DNA of 64,000 nucleotides. Origin: Nothopassalora personata (taxonomy: Eukaryota; Ascomycota; Dothideomycetes; Mycosphaerellales; Mycosphaerellaceae). The notes under the pieces are model-generated. The model saw nothing but the letters and a program-made list of their open reading frames with translations, was not told where the DNA came from and searched no databases. The number at the start of each line of letters is the position of its first letter. The stretch's first letter is position 1. Shown here in pieces: positions 53,038 to 62,946 of the stretch. A program made the translations under genes and the position numbers. Where the stretch lies: assembly GCA_033816765.1 (NCBI GenBank), contig CM066291.1:496001-560000 (forward strand), in the 5' to 3' direction.

Positions 53038-54810
53038 ATGGCTGCGACAGAGTCAGATCACAGCCCCAATGGCAACAGCAGTCCTTCACATACGAAGAGG
53101 CAAAGAGCCAAACAGGCATGTGAGCCTTGTAGGCTGCGCAAACGGCGGTGCGACGGGAATCTGCCCTGTAACATGTGCACGCAGTTTGAGTACAAATGCT
53201 TCTTCCTCAAGCATCCCAGGAAACGGTCCAAATTAGTAGAACAACATGCCCTCACTGACGGCCCGGACAGTCCAGAGCATATCAAAGCTGAACTTGGAAC
53301 AGCAGAGCAGCCGTGTGCAGAAGATGTCTCCAAGATGCGATCGATGGAGGCCAACTCGGGAATAGCATTCACTCGACTCCTAGGTCAACGATTGGATCCC
53401 TCCAGTGGCCCCAAGCTCTTCACTTTTGGCTGGAATCTCGGGAGCAGTACATACACGCCGCCTCCTGTCCCTCCGGTCACTGTTTACTTGGAGCAGGACC
53501 AGATGTATTCGTTGGCGCAATTACATTTCGCAAATGTGCATCCTCTGTATGGCTTCCTGGACAGAGACTGGATCATGAAGAACATATCGCTCCGGTGGTC
53601 CCAGCCTGAGCTGTGCCAAGTTCCCGATCACCTGCTCTGCGGCATTGCCGCAGTGGGTGCTTTGTTCTCGTCGGATACTGCGATCCTATCAGTGCTTCCA
53701 AACTTGCCTGACATCGTGGAAATGCAGAAAAAAGTGCTGGAGAGTACCAGTACGATGCAGCCAGCAACATTGACAGACGTACAGTCGTGGATACTGAGAT
53801 GTGTGTACTTACGAGCTACTGACCACCCACATGCTACCTGGATCGCTACTTGCACTACGATGCATCTCATAGAATCTGTTGGGCTGCAATTTGAAGTCAG
53901 CAGTTCTGTCCTACATCCGGCGGCCAATGATGCGCATAACGATCCCGAGATTCGGCGGCGGGCATTCTGGGTGGCGCGAATGCTCAACTCATGGGTGAGC
54001 TTCGAGTATGGAAGGACTAGGGTAGCACTACGTGGAATCACTGCGCAGCTCCCCGTATCTAGAGACGGCGATTACACCTTGGACTACATTAATCTATACA
54101 GCATCTCATGCTGCTTGGATCCTGAGACATCGGATAAGGCTGGTCAGTGGGAGGACTTCCTTGACAGGCTAGATGCTTACGAGCCGAAGCACGACGGTAT
54201 CGCGCTTTCGAAGGCGAATCTAGGGCTCTGCGGGTACCGACGACTACGCTTAGCCAATCCAAATCTGTCGACTGAGATCATAAACAAGATCATAAACATT
54301 GGTTTACGAGGCCTCGAAGCTGCAAGGCGAATGGCCGAACGAAGTATGCCATGGTGGCATGTCGCGAATGTGCCATTCCAGGTCATCTGTGTATTGCTGG
54401 CAATGGATGGCAGAGAGTCACTTTCACATCTAGCGACTGCAATGCGTACGCTCGAGTTCGTGGTCGAAAGGTTTCGCACAGCCGCGATGAAAGAAGCACT
54501 TCGAACAGCTCGGTTCTTGGTGCGGCTTTCAAAGAAGCGCAAAGACGAAGACTCCGAGGTGCTAGGCCTAAGTCTTAAGAAAGAATCATTCGATGGTGAT
54601 GCACATTCCGAGAACTTGAAAACGCCCCAGCAATCTCTACAACAGGTCAATGGCACAACACCAATGCCTGTCGAAGAAAACTCCATGACGGTGTCTAGCA
54701 ACGAAGACTGGAACCTGGATGCTCTGAACGACTCCCAGTTCGACTGGAATTACTTCCTGACGCATGACATGCCAGCTTTCAATACATTCGCACCAGATGG
54801 AACCATGTGA
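53038..54810 (+). CDS. Zn2Cys6 fungal transcription factor
   Basis: Fungal-specific binuclear zinc cluster activator or repressor. From ATG 53038 it has 590 aa; an in-frame ATG at 52996 would add 14 residues. The cluster ACEPCRLRKRRCDGNLPC continues with NMC...YKC, giving Cys spacing 2-6-5-2-6 at residues 28-54, followed by a basic linker (KHPRKRSKL). The middle is the fungal_trans domain: FANVHPLYGFLDRDWIMKNI, CGIAAVGALFSSDTAIL, and RRRAFWVARMLNSWVSFEYG. The tail is acidic and aromatic (NEDWNLDALNDSQFDWNYFL), a probable activation segment. No intron seen. The adjacent decayed MFS transporter may once have been its target; that is inference only. Confidence 0.9.
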   Translation: MAATESDHSPNGNSSPSHTKRQRAKQACEPCRLRKRRCDGNLPCNMCTQFEYKCFFLKHPRKRSKLVEQHALTDGPDSPEHIKAELGTAEQPCAEDVSKMRSMEANSGIAFTRLLGQRLDPSSGPKLFTFGWNLGSSTYTPPPVPPVTVYLEQDQMYSLAQLHFANVHPLYGFLDRDWIMKNISLRWSQPELCQVPDHLLCGIAAVGALFSSDTAILSVLPNLPDIVEMQKKVLESTSTMQPATLTDVQSWILRCVYLRATDHPHATWIATCTTMHLIESVGLQFEVSSSVLHPAANDAHNDPEIRRRAFWVARMLNSWVSFEYGRTRVALRGITAQLPVSRDGDYTLDYINLYSISCCLDPETSDKAGQWEDFLDRLDAYEPKHDGIALSKANLGLCGYRRLRLANPNLSTEIINKIINIGLRGLEAARRMAERSMPWWHVANVPFQVICVLLAMDGRESLSHLATAMRTLEFVVERFRTAAMKEALRTARFLVRLSKKRKDEDSEVLGLSLKKESFDGDAHSENLKTPQQSLQQVNGTTPMPVEENSMTVSSNEDWNLDALNDSQFDWNYFLTHDMPAFNTFAPDGTM

Positions 54811-55229
54811 GATGCGACTTCGAAAAGTGTCGCGATGATACGCTCGGGAGATTACTCCCACATGCGAATTGGGCGATACCTTGCTACTGAGTCGCTGGAG
54901 AGCAAGTGGACCATCGATAAGCTGCTCGCCATTGTCATCGCCAGAATCGAAAACGGTCAGACGCAATCTTGCATCTCAATGTGTCTCCAGAACCTTGTCC
55001 TGATAGCTATGATTGGCATGGAACATTGCCGCCCTGGACGCAATGCCGGCGTGGCATCGGCACGGCTGGCGCTTAGCTTGGCTCAAAGGCCATATTGAGT
55101 GAATGCTACGAGTACACATCGTATGACAGGGTTGTATCAGGATGCAATCATACATACAACGTCGTCGCATAAGGACACGCATCCGCCATAAGTACAGCGG
55201 CGAGCAGGATCCGTTTCCGAAGAACGACT
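54811..55229. other. Intergenic stretch
   Basis: 3' flank of the regulator and probable promoter of the dead MFS gene. No gene seen. Confidence 0.35.
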
Positions 55230-56876
55230 GCCCACTAGCAACACAGTCGCAGTGCAACATAGTGCAATGGCAAGATGGAGAGGAAAGCTTTAATCCTCGA
55301 AATTGGAGCTGGTAGTCCAAAGTAGGCTACAGGACGTGTGTAGGACTGACAGGACCATTGGCCAGTGGCACGTCCGTGTCTGATTTTGAAATTGTACCGC
55401 AAGCAGTCCATCAATACACGTCAAGTCATGTCGATACTGCTGGCACGACAGACACGTACGGTACTCACATTGAGCTCATGGCAACGTCCTTTTACCTGGC
55501 CGCATTTGGACTTGGGACAACTGTCAGTCAGCCTCCTCTGAGACTTTTGGACGAAATCCCATCTTCGCTGTGAGCCTTTCGACCTTCGCCCTCTCAACCT
55601 TTGGAAGCGCCCTGTCTCCCAACCTTACGTCGCAGCTGGTGTGTCGCTTTTTCAAGGGGCCGTTCGGCTCACCGGTATGCACTGCCTTGCAAACCGCTCT
55701 TCTGCCGAGGGCTAACAGATTATAGCCGAGCGTGACTATGGACGGAAGCATGGCTGATATGTGGTCACCTATCGAGCGGACTTGGGTATTTCCAGCTCTG
55801 TGAGCTCTGATCTTCTGTGGACCGTCCCTGGTACAGATGTCCACAGATCTCATAGCTACAAGCGCACTATCGTGGCACTGGGTTGAGTGGATATCACTCA
55901 TCACTGCCGGCATCTTCCTTCTTCTAACTGTAACCTTACTGCCAGAAACATATGCAACCACCGTGCTGGGTTGGCAAGCCGCAGCTTTGCAAGACGTCAC
56001 CGGCAATTTCGGTATCGTGGTCCACAAACCTCAGCAGGCAATATTCACGAGTCGTATCGTGTCGCGCATTCATAGGCCATGGCATTATCTATCACAAGAG
56101 CTGATCGTCATCTGCTCGTCGCTGTACCTGATTCTGATCTCCTGTGCTCTCTTTGGCTCCCTCCCAGAGTTTGACTACATCTTCGGTCAACAAGCGAGCG
56201 ACGTTTGAGCCCGTGGCGTGTACAGGTGGACGCAGAGAACTACAGGCCTGTTGTTCCTCCTCATGAACGTCGGCTTCCTGCTCGCCCTTTTGCCACTACA
56301 TTGGATTTACGCACGATAAAGGAGGCAGGTTGCACAAGGTGCTGTCCGACCAGAAGAGCGTCTGATCTATGCCATGATCGGATCGCCGCTACTCCTAGTC
56401 GGCTTCTTGTGGATGGGCTCCACAGTTAAGCCTAACATCTCTTTCTGGTGTTCATTGGTGGCAAGCGGCGTTGTTGGGTTAGCGAGCATCACGATCTCCG
56501 TATCTTGCTGCCAGTATGTCATCGACGCGTACGAGGAGCGGTGCCCGAGTGCACTAGTTGGCATGACTGTTACACGATATGTCGCTGCAGGTAAGTGGCC
56601 TCATACGCTCGACACCCTACTATGACCACCTACTGACAGCGGATATCGGCATCCATGGTCCATGCAGCGGTGCTAATGTATAAGAATCTTGGCGTTCAGA
56701 ATAGTCTGCTATGGATGGGCGTGGGTGCCGCAGTACCAATGCCATTTGTACCTTCTATACTATATCGCTATGAGCCGTGGATCAGGAAGAAGAGCAGGCA
56801 CGCTCAACATTCCACATGCCACCATCAGGCGAACACGGCTGACACGCTGGACGTTGGCAATGTCCACCACGGCTGA
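55230..56876 (+). pseudogene. MFS drug/polyamine-type transporter, decayed
   Basis: Plus-strand pieces run in the order of a 12-TM DHA1-type MFS transporter: QDGEESFNPRNWSW (the NP.NWS start block), LMATSFYLAAFGLGTTVSQP, STFGSALSPNLTSQLVCRFF, SMADMWSPIERTWVFPAL, LPETYATTVLGWQAAALQDV, GLLFLLMNVGFLLALLPLHW, and the C-terminal YVIDAYEERCPSALVGMTVT and MYKNLGVQNSLLWMGVG. Breaks include TAG at 55313-55315 where Trp is expected (WSWW), a stop after VFPAL near 55800, a stop after LHWIYAR near 56318, and frame changes between pieces; one or two may be introns. Several stops fit single C-to-T or G-to-A changes. It lies right after a Zn2Cys6 regulator. Confidence 0.75.
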
Positions 56877-57069
56877 ACAGCTTCAAGAGCTACCTCGGTC
56901 CCGCGTTGCACCACAAAGTTTGTTGTCAGTCCGCACTACTATCATCGATAACATACCAGTCCCTCATTGAACGACACAAAGTCGCGCGATGACACTCGCT
57001 TGATCTCTCGGCCGAAAGCATTGGGCTTAGAAAGAGAGTACAGTTCCACAATCATTGATATTGAGCAAC

Positions 57070-57831
57070 ATGATGCTGTCATCGAGAGCCATCAGGACAC
57101 TGCTGGATGCGAAATCGTCAACAGAAATACAAACTCTATTAGGATCTCTCCCTGTTGCCTCAGTTTCAGCCTCGAGCACAGTATTCGGCACATACGAGCT
57201 CCTCGAAAACATCCTGCTGGCGGTGCCATTCCACGATCTCTTCCTCTGTCAACGTGTCGCCCGATCATGGAGAGAAGTAATCCGCAGGTCCAACACAACC
57301 CAACAAAAAATGTTCCTCCTCGCCGATGGAGCACCTCTCAAACCAGTAGATGACGCCTTCAACGTCGACGCTGGACGTACACGAGCCCTCTACCGCCCAG
57401 CACCCGTTCGCCTCAACCCAGCTGCTGAAGTAGTTGGCCTCTACAATCAACCCTCCGGTCGAGGTCACCGTCTTCCACTAGCGACCTTCGGCATCTCAGA
57501 TCAGAACGTGTTTCTTCACTTCGACATCAAAGGCCTCCCGATCTACGAGACCAAGATTCTGGCTCAAGACGCTTCATGGAGGAGGATGCTGATCACGCAG
57601 CCGCCGATCGTTGCTGTGAACTTCGACTTCATTCGGAGGGAGCCTCGCGGCGGATCGTTGGATGCTTACAACCCAACGGGGGTGACTTTTGGGGATCTTC
57701 ACGATTGGAGTGTGAGGTTGGCAGAGGAGTATTGGTTGGAGACTGGGCATGATCCGGAGTTGAGTTTCGAGAGTATCAGCTTTGACTTGTTTCATCCTTT
57801 CGGTGAGGAGGGGCCGGAGGAGGCGTGGTAG
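57070..57831 (+). CDS. F-box-like protein 1
   Basis: Single exon, 253 aa from ATG 57070 (MMLSSRAIRTLL). Residues 36-75 hold an F-box-like block, VFGTYELLENILLAVPFHDL followed by FLCQRVARSWREVIRRS, as in many Pezizomycotina proteins that may dock on Skp1 in SCF ubiquitin ligases. The C-terminal part is mixed, with QDASWRRMLITQPPIVAV and HDWSVRLAEEYWL, and ends in an acidic tail. The substrate is unknown. It shares the TxELLE...QRV...W scheme with the next gene, so they may be old tandem duplicates. Confidence 0.7.
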   Translation: MMLSSRAIRTLLDAKSSTEIQTLLGSLPVASVSASSTVFGTYELLENILLAVPFHDLFLCQRVARSWREVIRRSNTTQQKMFLLADGAPLKPVDDAFNVDAGRTRALYRPAPVRLNPAAEVVGLYNQPSGRGHRLPLATFGISDQNVFLHFDIKGLPIYETKILAQDASWRRMLITQPPIVAVNFDFIRREPRGGSLDAYNPTGVTFGDLHDWSVRLAEEYWLETGHDPELSFESISFDLFHPFGEEGPEEAW

Positions 57832-58035
57832 TGTGCTGCAGCCATGATCTGGCGGAAATACAAGGCCAGTAGTCAAGAGCCGCTGACGGGCGACCGTTGA
57901 GCACGGAAGGTGCGGAACGACGCGCATGTGAGACTGAGCCGATCCCCGAGCTAGCAAGAACATGTACTCGCGCATCTAGTTTCACGCGAGCAGACACAAC
58001 ACAACACCTAGCAATCATCGGCAGCTTTGCCCACC

Positions 58036-58761
58036 ATGACTGCACCCACCTCGGACGATCGCAGTCCAAGCGACCAAGTACTCAACACAACCGAGATCCT
58101 CGAAGCCATCCTACTGGAGATAAACGACATGCAAACCCTCCTCCTCAGCCAGCGCGTCAACAGCAAATTCTACGCCACCATCCACGGCTCCTTCCAGCTC
58201 CGCCGCGCACTCTGGCTTGAGGCCACACCACCTGCAGACCAACCCGAAGACTTTCCCCAGATCAACCCCCTCCTCGCCAAACACCACGCCAAACTCAACA
58301 TCATCGTCCTCACCACCGGCAACATGGCTCAAAACCGCACTGACATGCTCGGACACTGGAATTACCTCGAAGTCCGCGTTATTGCGAAGCATGACGAGAG
58401 CTCCTGGATGCGGATGCTTCCCTTCCAGACGAAGAGAAAGTACGTCTGGGCTTTGGGTTGTCCGTTTGCGTGTAAGGAGCAAGAAGGACGTGAAGAGCCA
58501 TCCAAGTGGACTTTAATCGATCAACCGGATGATGTGTGGCTAGCTCCGGAGCATTGCGAGGAGTATGTCGGGAAGGAGGTGTTCATTACGAAGTGTACGA
58601 TGCTCGAACAGATCAATGAGCCGATGACGGCGCGGGAAATGTTTGAGGCGGCGGAGCGCGGAGTGGTGGTAGAGCAAGAACATCCACTGACATTGGAGGA
58701 GAGGATGGCGCGATTGAAGGTGGAGGAGAATAGTGGTGATGACAGCGATGCAATGGTTTGA
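58036..58761 (+). CDS. F-box-like protein 2
   Basis: Single exon, 241 aa from ATG 58036 (MTAPTSDDRSPSDQVLNTTE). The F-box-like block is TTEILEAILLEINDMQTLLL, then SQRVNSKFYATIHGSFQLRR ALWLEA; the phrase SxxLRRALWL is common in this fungal group. The middle has SSWMRMLPFQTKRKYVW, which resembles ASWRRMLITQPP of its upstream neighbour. The C-terminus has MTAREMFEAAERGVV and an acidic tail. About 200 bp separates it from the previous gene on the same strand. The function is inferred only as a possible SCF adaptor. Confidence 0.7.
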   Translation: MTAPTSDDRSPSDQVLNTTEILEAILLEINDMQTLLLSQRVNSKFYATIHGSFQLRRALWLEATPPADQPEDFPQINPLLAKHHAKLNIIVLTTGNMAQNRTDMLGHWNYLEVRVIAKHDESSWMRMLPFQTKRKYVWALGCPFACKEQEGREEPSKWTLIDQPDDVWLAPEHCEEYVGKEVFITKCTMLEQINEPMTAREMFEAAERGVVVEQEHPLTLEERMARLKVEENSGDDSDAMV

Positions 58762-58946
58762 GAAAGACGCTTGATTTGGACGCGATCATTGTCTCTGCGA
58801 CCCGCAGTGTTGCTTGACTGAGATGAAGGAGTGGAGAACAGCAAGCTGCTCATAGCGAAGTGAAGCTGTTGAAATGAGCCAGAGAACTCTTGCCGAACAC
58901 CTTGCTATATCCACCCCTCACCACCATTTTCAACTACCGCCATCTC

Positions 58947-59314
58947 TCAACGCCCCGTAGCAGGCCTCTTAGCTTCATCCGCTGTGTCCCCAGCAACCTT
59001 TCCTAGCGGATTCTGCAGCGCTCCACCAGCAGCATTGCTCAACCCGCCCTTCAACTCCTTCAGCTCGTGTTGATCCGAGTCTGGGACCTTTCCGAGCGTG
59101 TTCTTGGTCATATAGGATGCTTTGTTCTGCATCGCTGTCAGTTTGTGTACGCGAATGTGAGGAATGGGGCGAGTTCCACCTCTCCCATCGTATCCAGCAC
59201 CTTCTCCTCCAACTTCCGCTTCGTCTCCGGCGAATGACCTACGACGTAGATGTAGCCCACGAAGACGGCGATGAGCACGACGATCGTCGAGGCGATGATT
59301 GTGAGCGAAGTCAT
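58947..59314 (-). CDS. Small single-pass membrane protein
   Basis: Exons 59180-59314 and 58947-59126 (53-nt intron with GTGGAA donor, ACTGACAG branch, TGCAG acceptor) give 104 aa. The first exon starts MTSLTIIASTIVVLIAVFVG, a clear N-terminal membrane anchor, then a charged segment SPETKRKLEEKVLDTMGE. The second exon is NKASYMTKNTLGKVPDSDQH and a Gly/Ala-rich tail with two LGKV repeats. It resembles small fungal membrane proteins without assigned role. The intron donor is not canonical beyond GT, but the frame and branch site support it. Confidence 0.6.
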
Positions 59315-59798
59315 GGTATTAGTTGTTCAGCGGTCGTTGTTTGTTGATACTTAAGGTGATCGGAGCGCTCTTGTGTGCAAGAAAGCAGGCGAGTCACAGA
59401 GTGAGAGATGTTATACCATGCTGTAGCACCTACTTATTGCCCCTACCGTATGATGCTTCCTCTAGGTCACAGTATCACAAGCCCGAACAATTCATGCCAC
59501 ACGGTAGCACCTGCCAAGTTTCTGTCTTATGCGTCCATGCAAGCAGTCGCGTCCAGGTCGTCACTGCCCCACCATCCTTGTGTTTGCGTGATGTCAGCGG
59601 GGTAGGGATGTGGCTCGAGACTCGTCACGATTGCAGGCCAGCAAAGTGAGCTGTTACTCCATAACAAACACGATTGAACACTTCCTTGACTGATCGACAA
59701 GCAGTCATTCAATTCACCAACCCAAGTTCAACAGCCATCCTTACCAACATTACTCTCTCTCTCTTTCTATCTCTATTCTGAACGAGAACCTCTTCAAG
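59315..59798. promoter_or_regulatory. Divergent region with a CT-rich leader
   Basis: Lies between the small membrane protein and the Gly-rich gene. A CT-rich run at 59752-59775 sits 25-45 bp before the Gly-rich start; such pyrimidine tracts are common in promoters or leaders of strongly expressed fungal genes. Confidence 0.45.
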
Positions 59799-60878
59799 AT
59801 GTCCTACAACGACAATTACGGCGACGATCGCCGCGGTGGAGGCAGAGACGAGTATGGCTCAGACCATCGTCAGAATGAAAGTGGATATGGAGGAGGAAAT
59901 GATTCGTACGGCGGACGTCAGGAAAGCGGCGGCTACGGCGGTGGTGACAGCTATGGAGGTCGGCAAGAGGGTCGCGACGAGTACGGGGGAGGACATCAGG
60001 GTGGACGTGATGAGTACGGGGGAGGACGTCAGAGTGGACGTGATGAGTACGGTTCAGGACATCAGGGAGGACGTGATGAGTACGGTGGAGGACGTCAGGG
60101 AGGACGTGATGAGTACGGTGGAGGACGTCAGGGAGGACGTGACGAGTACGGTGGAGGACGTCAGGGAGGACGTGACGAGTACGGCTCAGGTCGACAGGAT
60201 CAGAGCTACGGCGGAAGCGACTCATACGGTTCAGGTGGTGGAGGCGGTGGCTTTGGACACCAATCAGACCACGGCAGACCTGAAGGCTCATACTCAGAAG
60301 GTCAACGCTATGGCCAAGGACATGGTGATTCGAGCGGCACTTCGTATGGGGGAGGGGGTGCATACGGCGGAGCATCAAACAACTTCTCTGGAGCTGAGCA
60401 CGAGGCTCGTCAGCATGCTGGTGATAGCGGCGACTCCAGCTTGTTCAGCACTGCCCTGGGCATGCTCTCAGGCAAGCACCAGCAGGTCCAGAACGAGGAC
60501 TTTGACGAAGAGGATGCCGTGAGACAGCACCAGAACTTCTATGGCGGAAGCGGTGGTCAACAGCAAGCCAGCTCTGGTAACCTCGGATCGGCTGCTGCTA
60601 TGCAGGCATTGAAAATGTTCAATGGTGGCTCTCAGGGCAGCAGCGGTGGCGGCCAGAATGCTTTCATCGGTATGGCTATGGGACAAGCGGCCAAGCTGTT
60701 CGATCAGCAGTCGAGCCAAGGCAATGTTCAAGGCAACAAGCAGGATGCCGTTGCTAGTGCTGCTCAGATGGCTTTGAAGATGTACATGAAGAGCGAAATG
60801 GGCGGCGGTGGCTCGTCAGGTGGTTCGGGCGGCGGCATGGGAGGTCTGATGAGCCTTGCCAGCAAATTCTTGAAGTAG
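59799..60878 (+). CDS. Gly/Tyr-rich protein with 33-bp repeats and conserved C-terminus
   Basis: Single exon, 359 aa. Residues 1-190 are low-complexity, Gly/Tyr/Arg/Gln-rich, including seven copies of an 11-residue unit of the form GGRDEYGGGRQ. The C-terminal 160 residues are conserved in many ascomycetes as a domain of unknown function: SSLFSTALGMLSGKHQQVQN, then DFDEEDAVRQHQNFYGG, AAAMQALKMFNGG, GMAMGQAAKLFDQQ and a final AQMALKMYMKSEMG with a Gly-rich tail ending SLASKFLK. The Gly/Tyr/Arg composition resembles phase-separating RNA-binding proteins, but no RRM is present. Relatives are often stress-induced; that is family knowledge, not shown here. Confidence 0.8.
   Translation: MSYNDNYGDDRRGGGRDEYGSDHRQNESGYGGGNDSYGGRQESGGYGGGDSYGGRQEGRDEYGGGHQGGRDEYGGGRQSGRDEYGSGHQGGRDEYGGGRQGGRDEYGGGRQGGRDEYGGGRQGGRDEYGSGRQDQSYGGSDSYGSGGGGGGFGHQSDHGRPEGSYSEGQRYGQGHGDSSGTSYGGGGAYGGASNNFSGAEHEARQHAGDSGDSSLFSTALGMLSGKHQQVQNEDFDEEDAVRQHQNFYGGSGGQQQASSGNLGSAAAMQALKMFNGGSQGSSGGGQNAFIGMAMGQAAKLFDQQSSQGNVQGNKQDAVASAAQMALKMYMKSEMGGGGSSGGSGGGMGGLMSLASKFLK
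59967..60197 (+). repeat. 33-bp minisatellite, seven units, inside a coding region
   Basis: Seven tandem 33-bp units encode the 11-residue repeat of the Gly-rich protein; the middle units are nearly identical, the outer ones vary (GGGHQ, GSGHQ, GSGRQ). Unit length is a multiple of three and the unit has no stop in several frames, so other frames on both strands also stay open. Confidence 0.92.
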
Positions 60879-61260
60879 AGGGTTGGTTCACATCTGCTTG
60901 CTGAAGGCATGAAAGAAGGATAGGGAAGGGTAGGGTATACACCAAAAGTGCAAAGGTCCAGGCATTGGCCTGAGATTATGATAGCAATGACAGGATGAAT
61001 TGAACCATGAGTTTAGCACTAAGATCTGATTCCACTACGGGTACGTGTCCAAGTATATATGAATTGATGTTGTATAGGTTCTTGGTCCGCATTGTCAATT
61101 CAAGGAGAGTCGCGCGTGGTCCTGGACGCGGCAATCGGAGCGTCATCAGTGCTTCGAAGACAACGACCACATTTCAGAGGGAAGTGCTGCTGACTGCCCG
61201 CACGCTTGGAGTGCACGACTGCGCAGTTCACACAATCAATAATGACAGTGCTATCCGACT
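60879..61260. other. Intergenic stretch
   Basis: 380 bp between the Gly-rich gene and the SAS4-like gene, both on the plus strand; presumed promoter. No gene seen. Confidence 0.35.
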
Positions 61261-62946
61261 ATGGTCCAGTCGCGTACAGCGAGTGGCCAGTTCACCACCA
61301 AGAGCAGCAAGCCGTCCGCCGTCGCCAGCAAATACGCGCCCGAGGCAGCATCTCGTCACGCGATCGGAGAAGAAGTTCGAGCGGCAGCACGGCACAACAA
61401 CATCACTGCTAACCCGCTCATCTCCCAGCCGAATGCGGACACACACGGCAATCATCACAGCGTGGCCACTAACATCCACGTCCACGATCGAGGTGATGGC
61501 CCGCCGCCGAAGAGGAGAAAGCTGAGCATCCGCACCACCACGAACACGGCCTCCGCCAACGCCGGCAAGCACACGCAAACCACCCTCGACGGCTTCGCAT
61601 TCCCACAGCCCAAGCCGCCCAACAAGCTCGTGAGAGACGAGCCTCACGGTCGTATAGCAGAAACACTCAATGGCGTGAAGAGCACTCTGAACGTCAACGA
61701 GGACGAGCTGTTGCGGCCATCTCCTGAACGGGAGCTGCGCAGGACACTCTCCCCACAGCCTGCACCACCGGCACCCGTATCAACGCCAACACCCCAAAAG
61801 CCTGCAAAGAAGGATGACAAGCGAACGCTGCGCTCAGCAGACGATGGACCTAGGCTGAAGAGCGAGTTGGCAGTCTACTTTCCCAACTATGAAGACATCA
61901 TATTCGATGCTCCGCAGGAGGAGGAGTTCCTCAATGTTGATACCACACTGTATGTGACGGACGATACTGCCAAGACTGAGACTGTCTCTCCGGCAAAGTC
62001 GAGCAAGAGTGCTGCCAATGGACGGCGCGTGTCGGTCAATGGCACAGCTGCTCCGCCAGCGACACCACAACGCAGCCTCTCCAACCACCCTATTGGCAGC
62101 TCCAGCGTGAACCTCGACTTCGTGGCTAAGAACATACCCGACAACACAGCAGACCCTCTGACCGACGAGCACTTCCTGAAGTCGCACAAGCGCGCGGAAC
62201 GGAAAGAGAAACAGCTGCGGAACATCGAGAAGGAGCGGGCAATGCATGAGAAGGGTCAGCTGGACAAGCTGCTAGAGGGTCTGCAAGGTCACGACTGGCT
62301 ACGAGTGCTGGGAATTACCGGTGTCACAGAGAGCGAGGCAAGGAAGTACGAGAAGAAGCGCGACCACTTCATTACCGAGGTGGAAGCGTTACTGGACAAG
62401 TTCAAACAATGGCGAGACCAAGAGAAGAAGCAGCGCACCACAAAGGAAGCCGCCACAGCAGCCCGTGAGGCCGAAGAGGAAGAAGGCGACTTGACTGATG
62501 GTAGTCTTGATCCGCCCAGCAGCGACCTCAACGCTTCCGCAGCAAGACAGCTACAGCAGGAGACCATCCTAGCACTGAAGAAGCCCTCCTCAACGTGTAG
62601 TCTGAAGAGCAAAGGCAAGGAACGGGCCGTTACCTCACACCCTTCACAGCCAGCGACACCCGCTACAGCACCTTCACGCCTCAAGCCGCCTTTGCCACCG
62701 GCAGAACCTCCATCACCCATCACTAGCTTCTATGCCAAACGTCATCTTCGCGACGCAGCTCTTAGCAAGACCAGGTCAGGACGTACTGTCACAGCATTCG
62801 GCCATGATCTGCCGGAGATGAAGGAAAAGGAATTCGAACTTCCAGATGACTATGTCAGCGAAGATGTGCTCAGGGCGAATGCCAGGGAGCGCAGACGGCG
62901 GAAGAGAGAAAGTGCTATCAATGCCAAGGAGAAAGATGGGTCGTGA
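61261..62946 (+). CDS. SAS4-type subunit of the SAS silencing/acetyltransferase complex
   Basis: The central region (about residues 295-385) has DPLTDEHFLKSHKRAERKEK, EKGQLDKLLEGLQGHDWLRV and GITGVTESEARKYEKKRDHF, matching the 'Something about silencing' subunit 4 domain. In yeast Sas4 links the MYST acetyltransferase Sas2 to Sas5 to acetylate H4K16. Single exon, 561 aa. The N-terminus is basic and disordered with a likely nuclear signal (PPPKRRKL) and a QTTLDGF motif; the C-terminus has SGRTVTAFGHDLPEMKEKEF and a basic helix RANARERRRRKRES. Intact. Nuclear location is inferred. Confidence 0.8.
   Translation: MVQSRTASGQFTTKSSKPSAVASKYAPEAASRHAIGEEVRAAARHNNITANPLISQPNADTHGNHHSVATNIHVHDRGDGPPPKRRKLSIRTTTNTASANAGKHTQTTLDGFAFPQPKPPNKLVRDEPHGRIAETLNGVKSTLNVNEDELLRPSPERELRRTLSPQPAPPAPVSTPTPQKPAKKDDKRTLRSADDGPRLKSELAVYFPNYEDIIFDAPQEEEFLNVDTTLYVTDDTAKTETVSPAKSSKSAANGRRVSVNGTAAPPATPQRSLSNHPIGSSSVNLDFVAKNIPDNTADPLTDEHFLKSHKRAERKEKQLRNIEKERAMHEKGQLDKLLEGLQGHDWLRVLGITGVTESEARKYEKKRDHFITEVEALLDKFKQWRDQEKKQRTTKEAATAAREAEEEEGDLTDGSLDPPSSDLNASAARQLQQETILALKKPSSTCSLKSKGKERAVTSHPSQPATPATAPSRLKPPLPPAEPPSPITSFYAKRHLRDAALSKTRSGRTVTAFGHDLPEMKEKEFELPDDYVSEDVLRANARERRRRKRESAINAKEKDGS

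Noticed and set aside
59794..60378. Minus-strand repeat-containing protein opposite the Gly-rich gene
   Set aside because: Open only because the 33-bp unit has no stops; the plus-strand frame has the conserved C-terminal domain.
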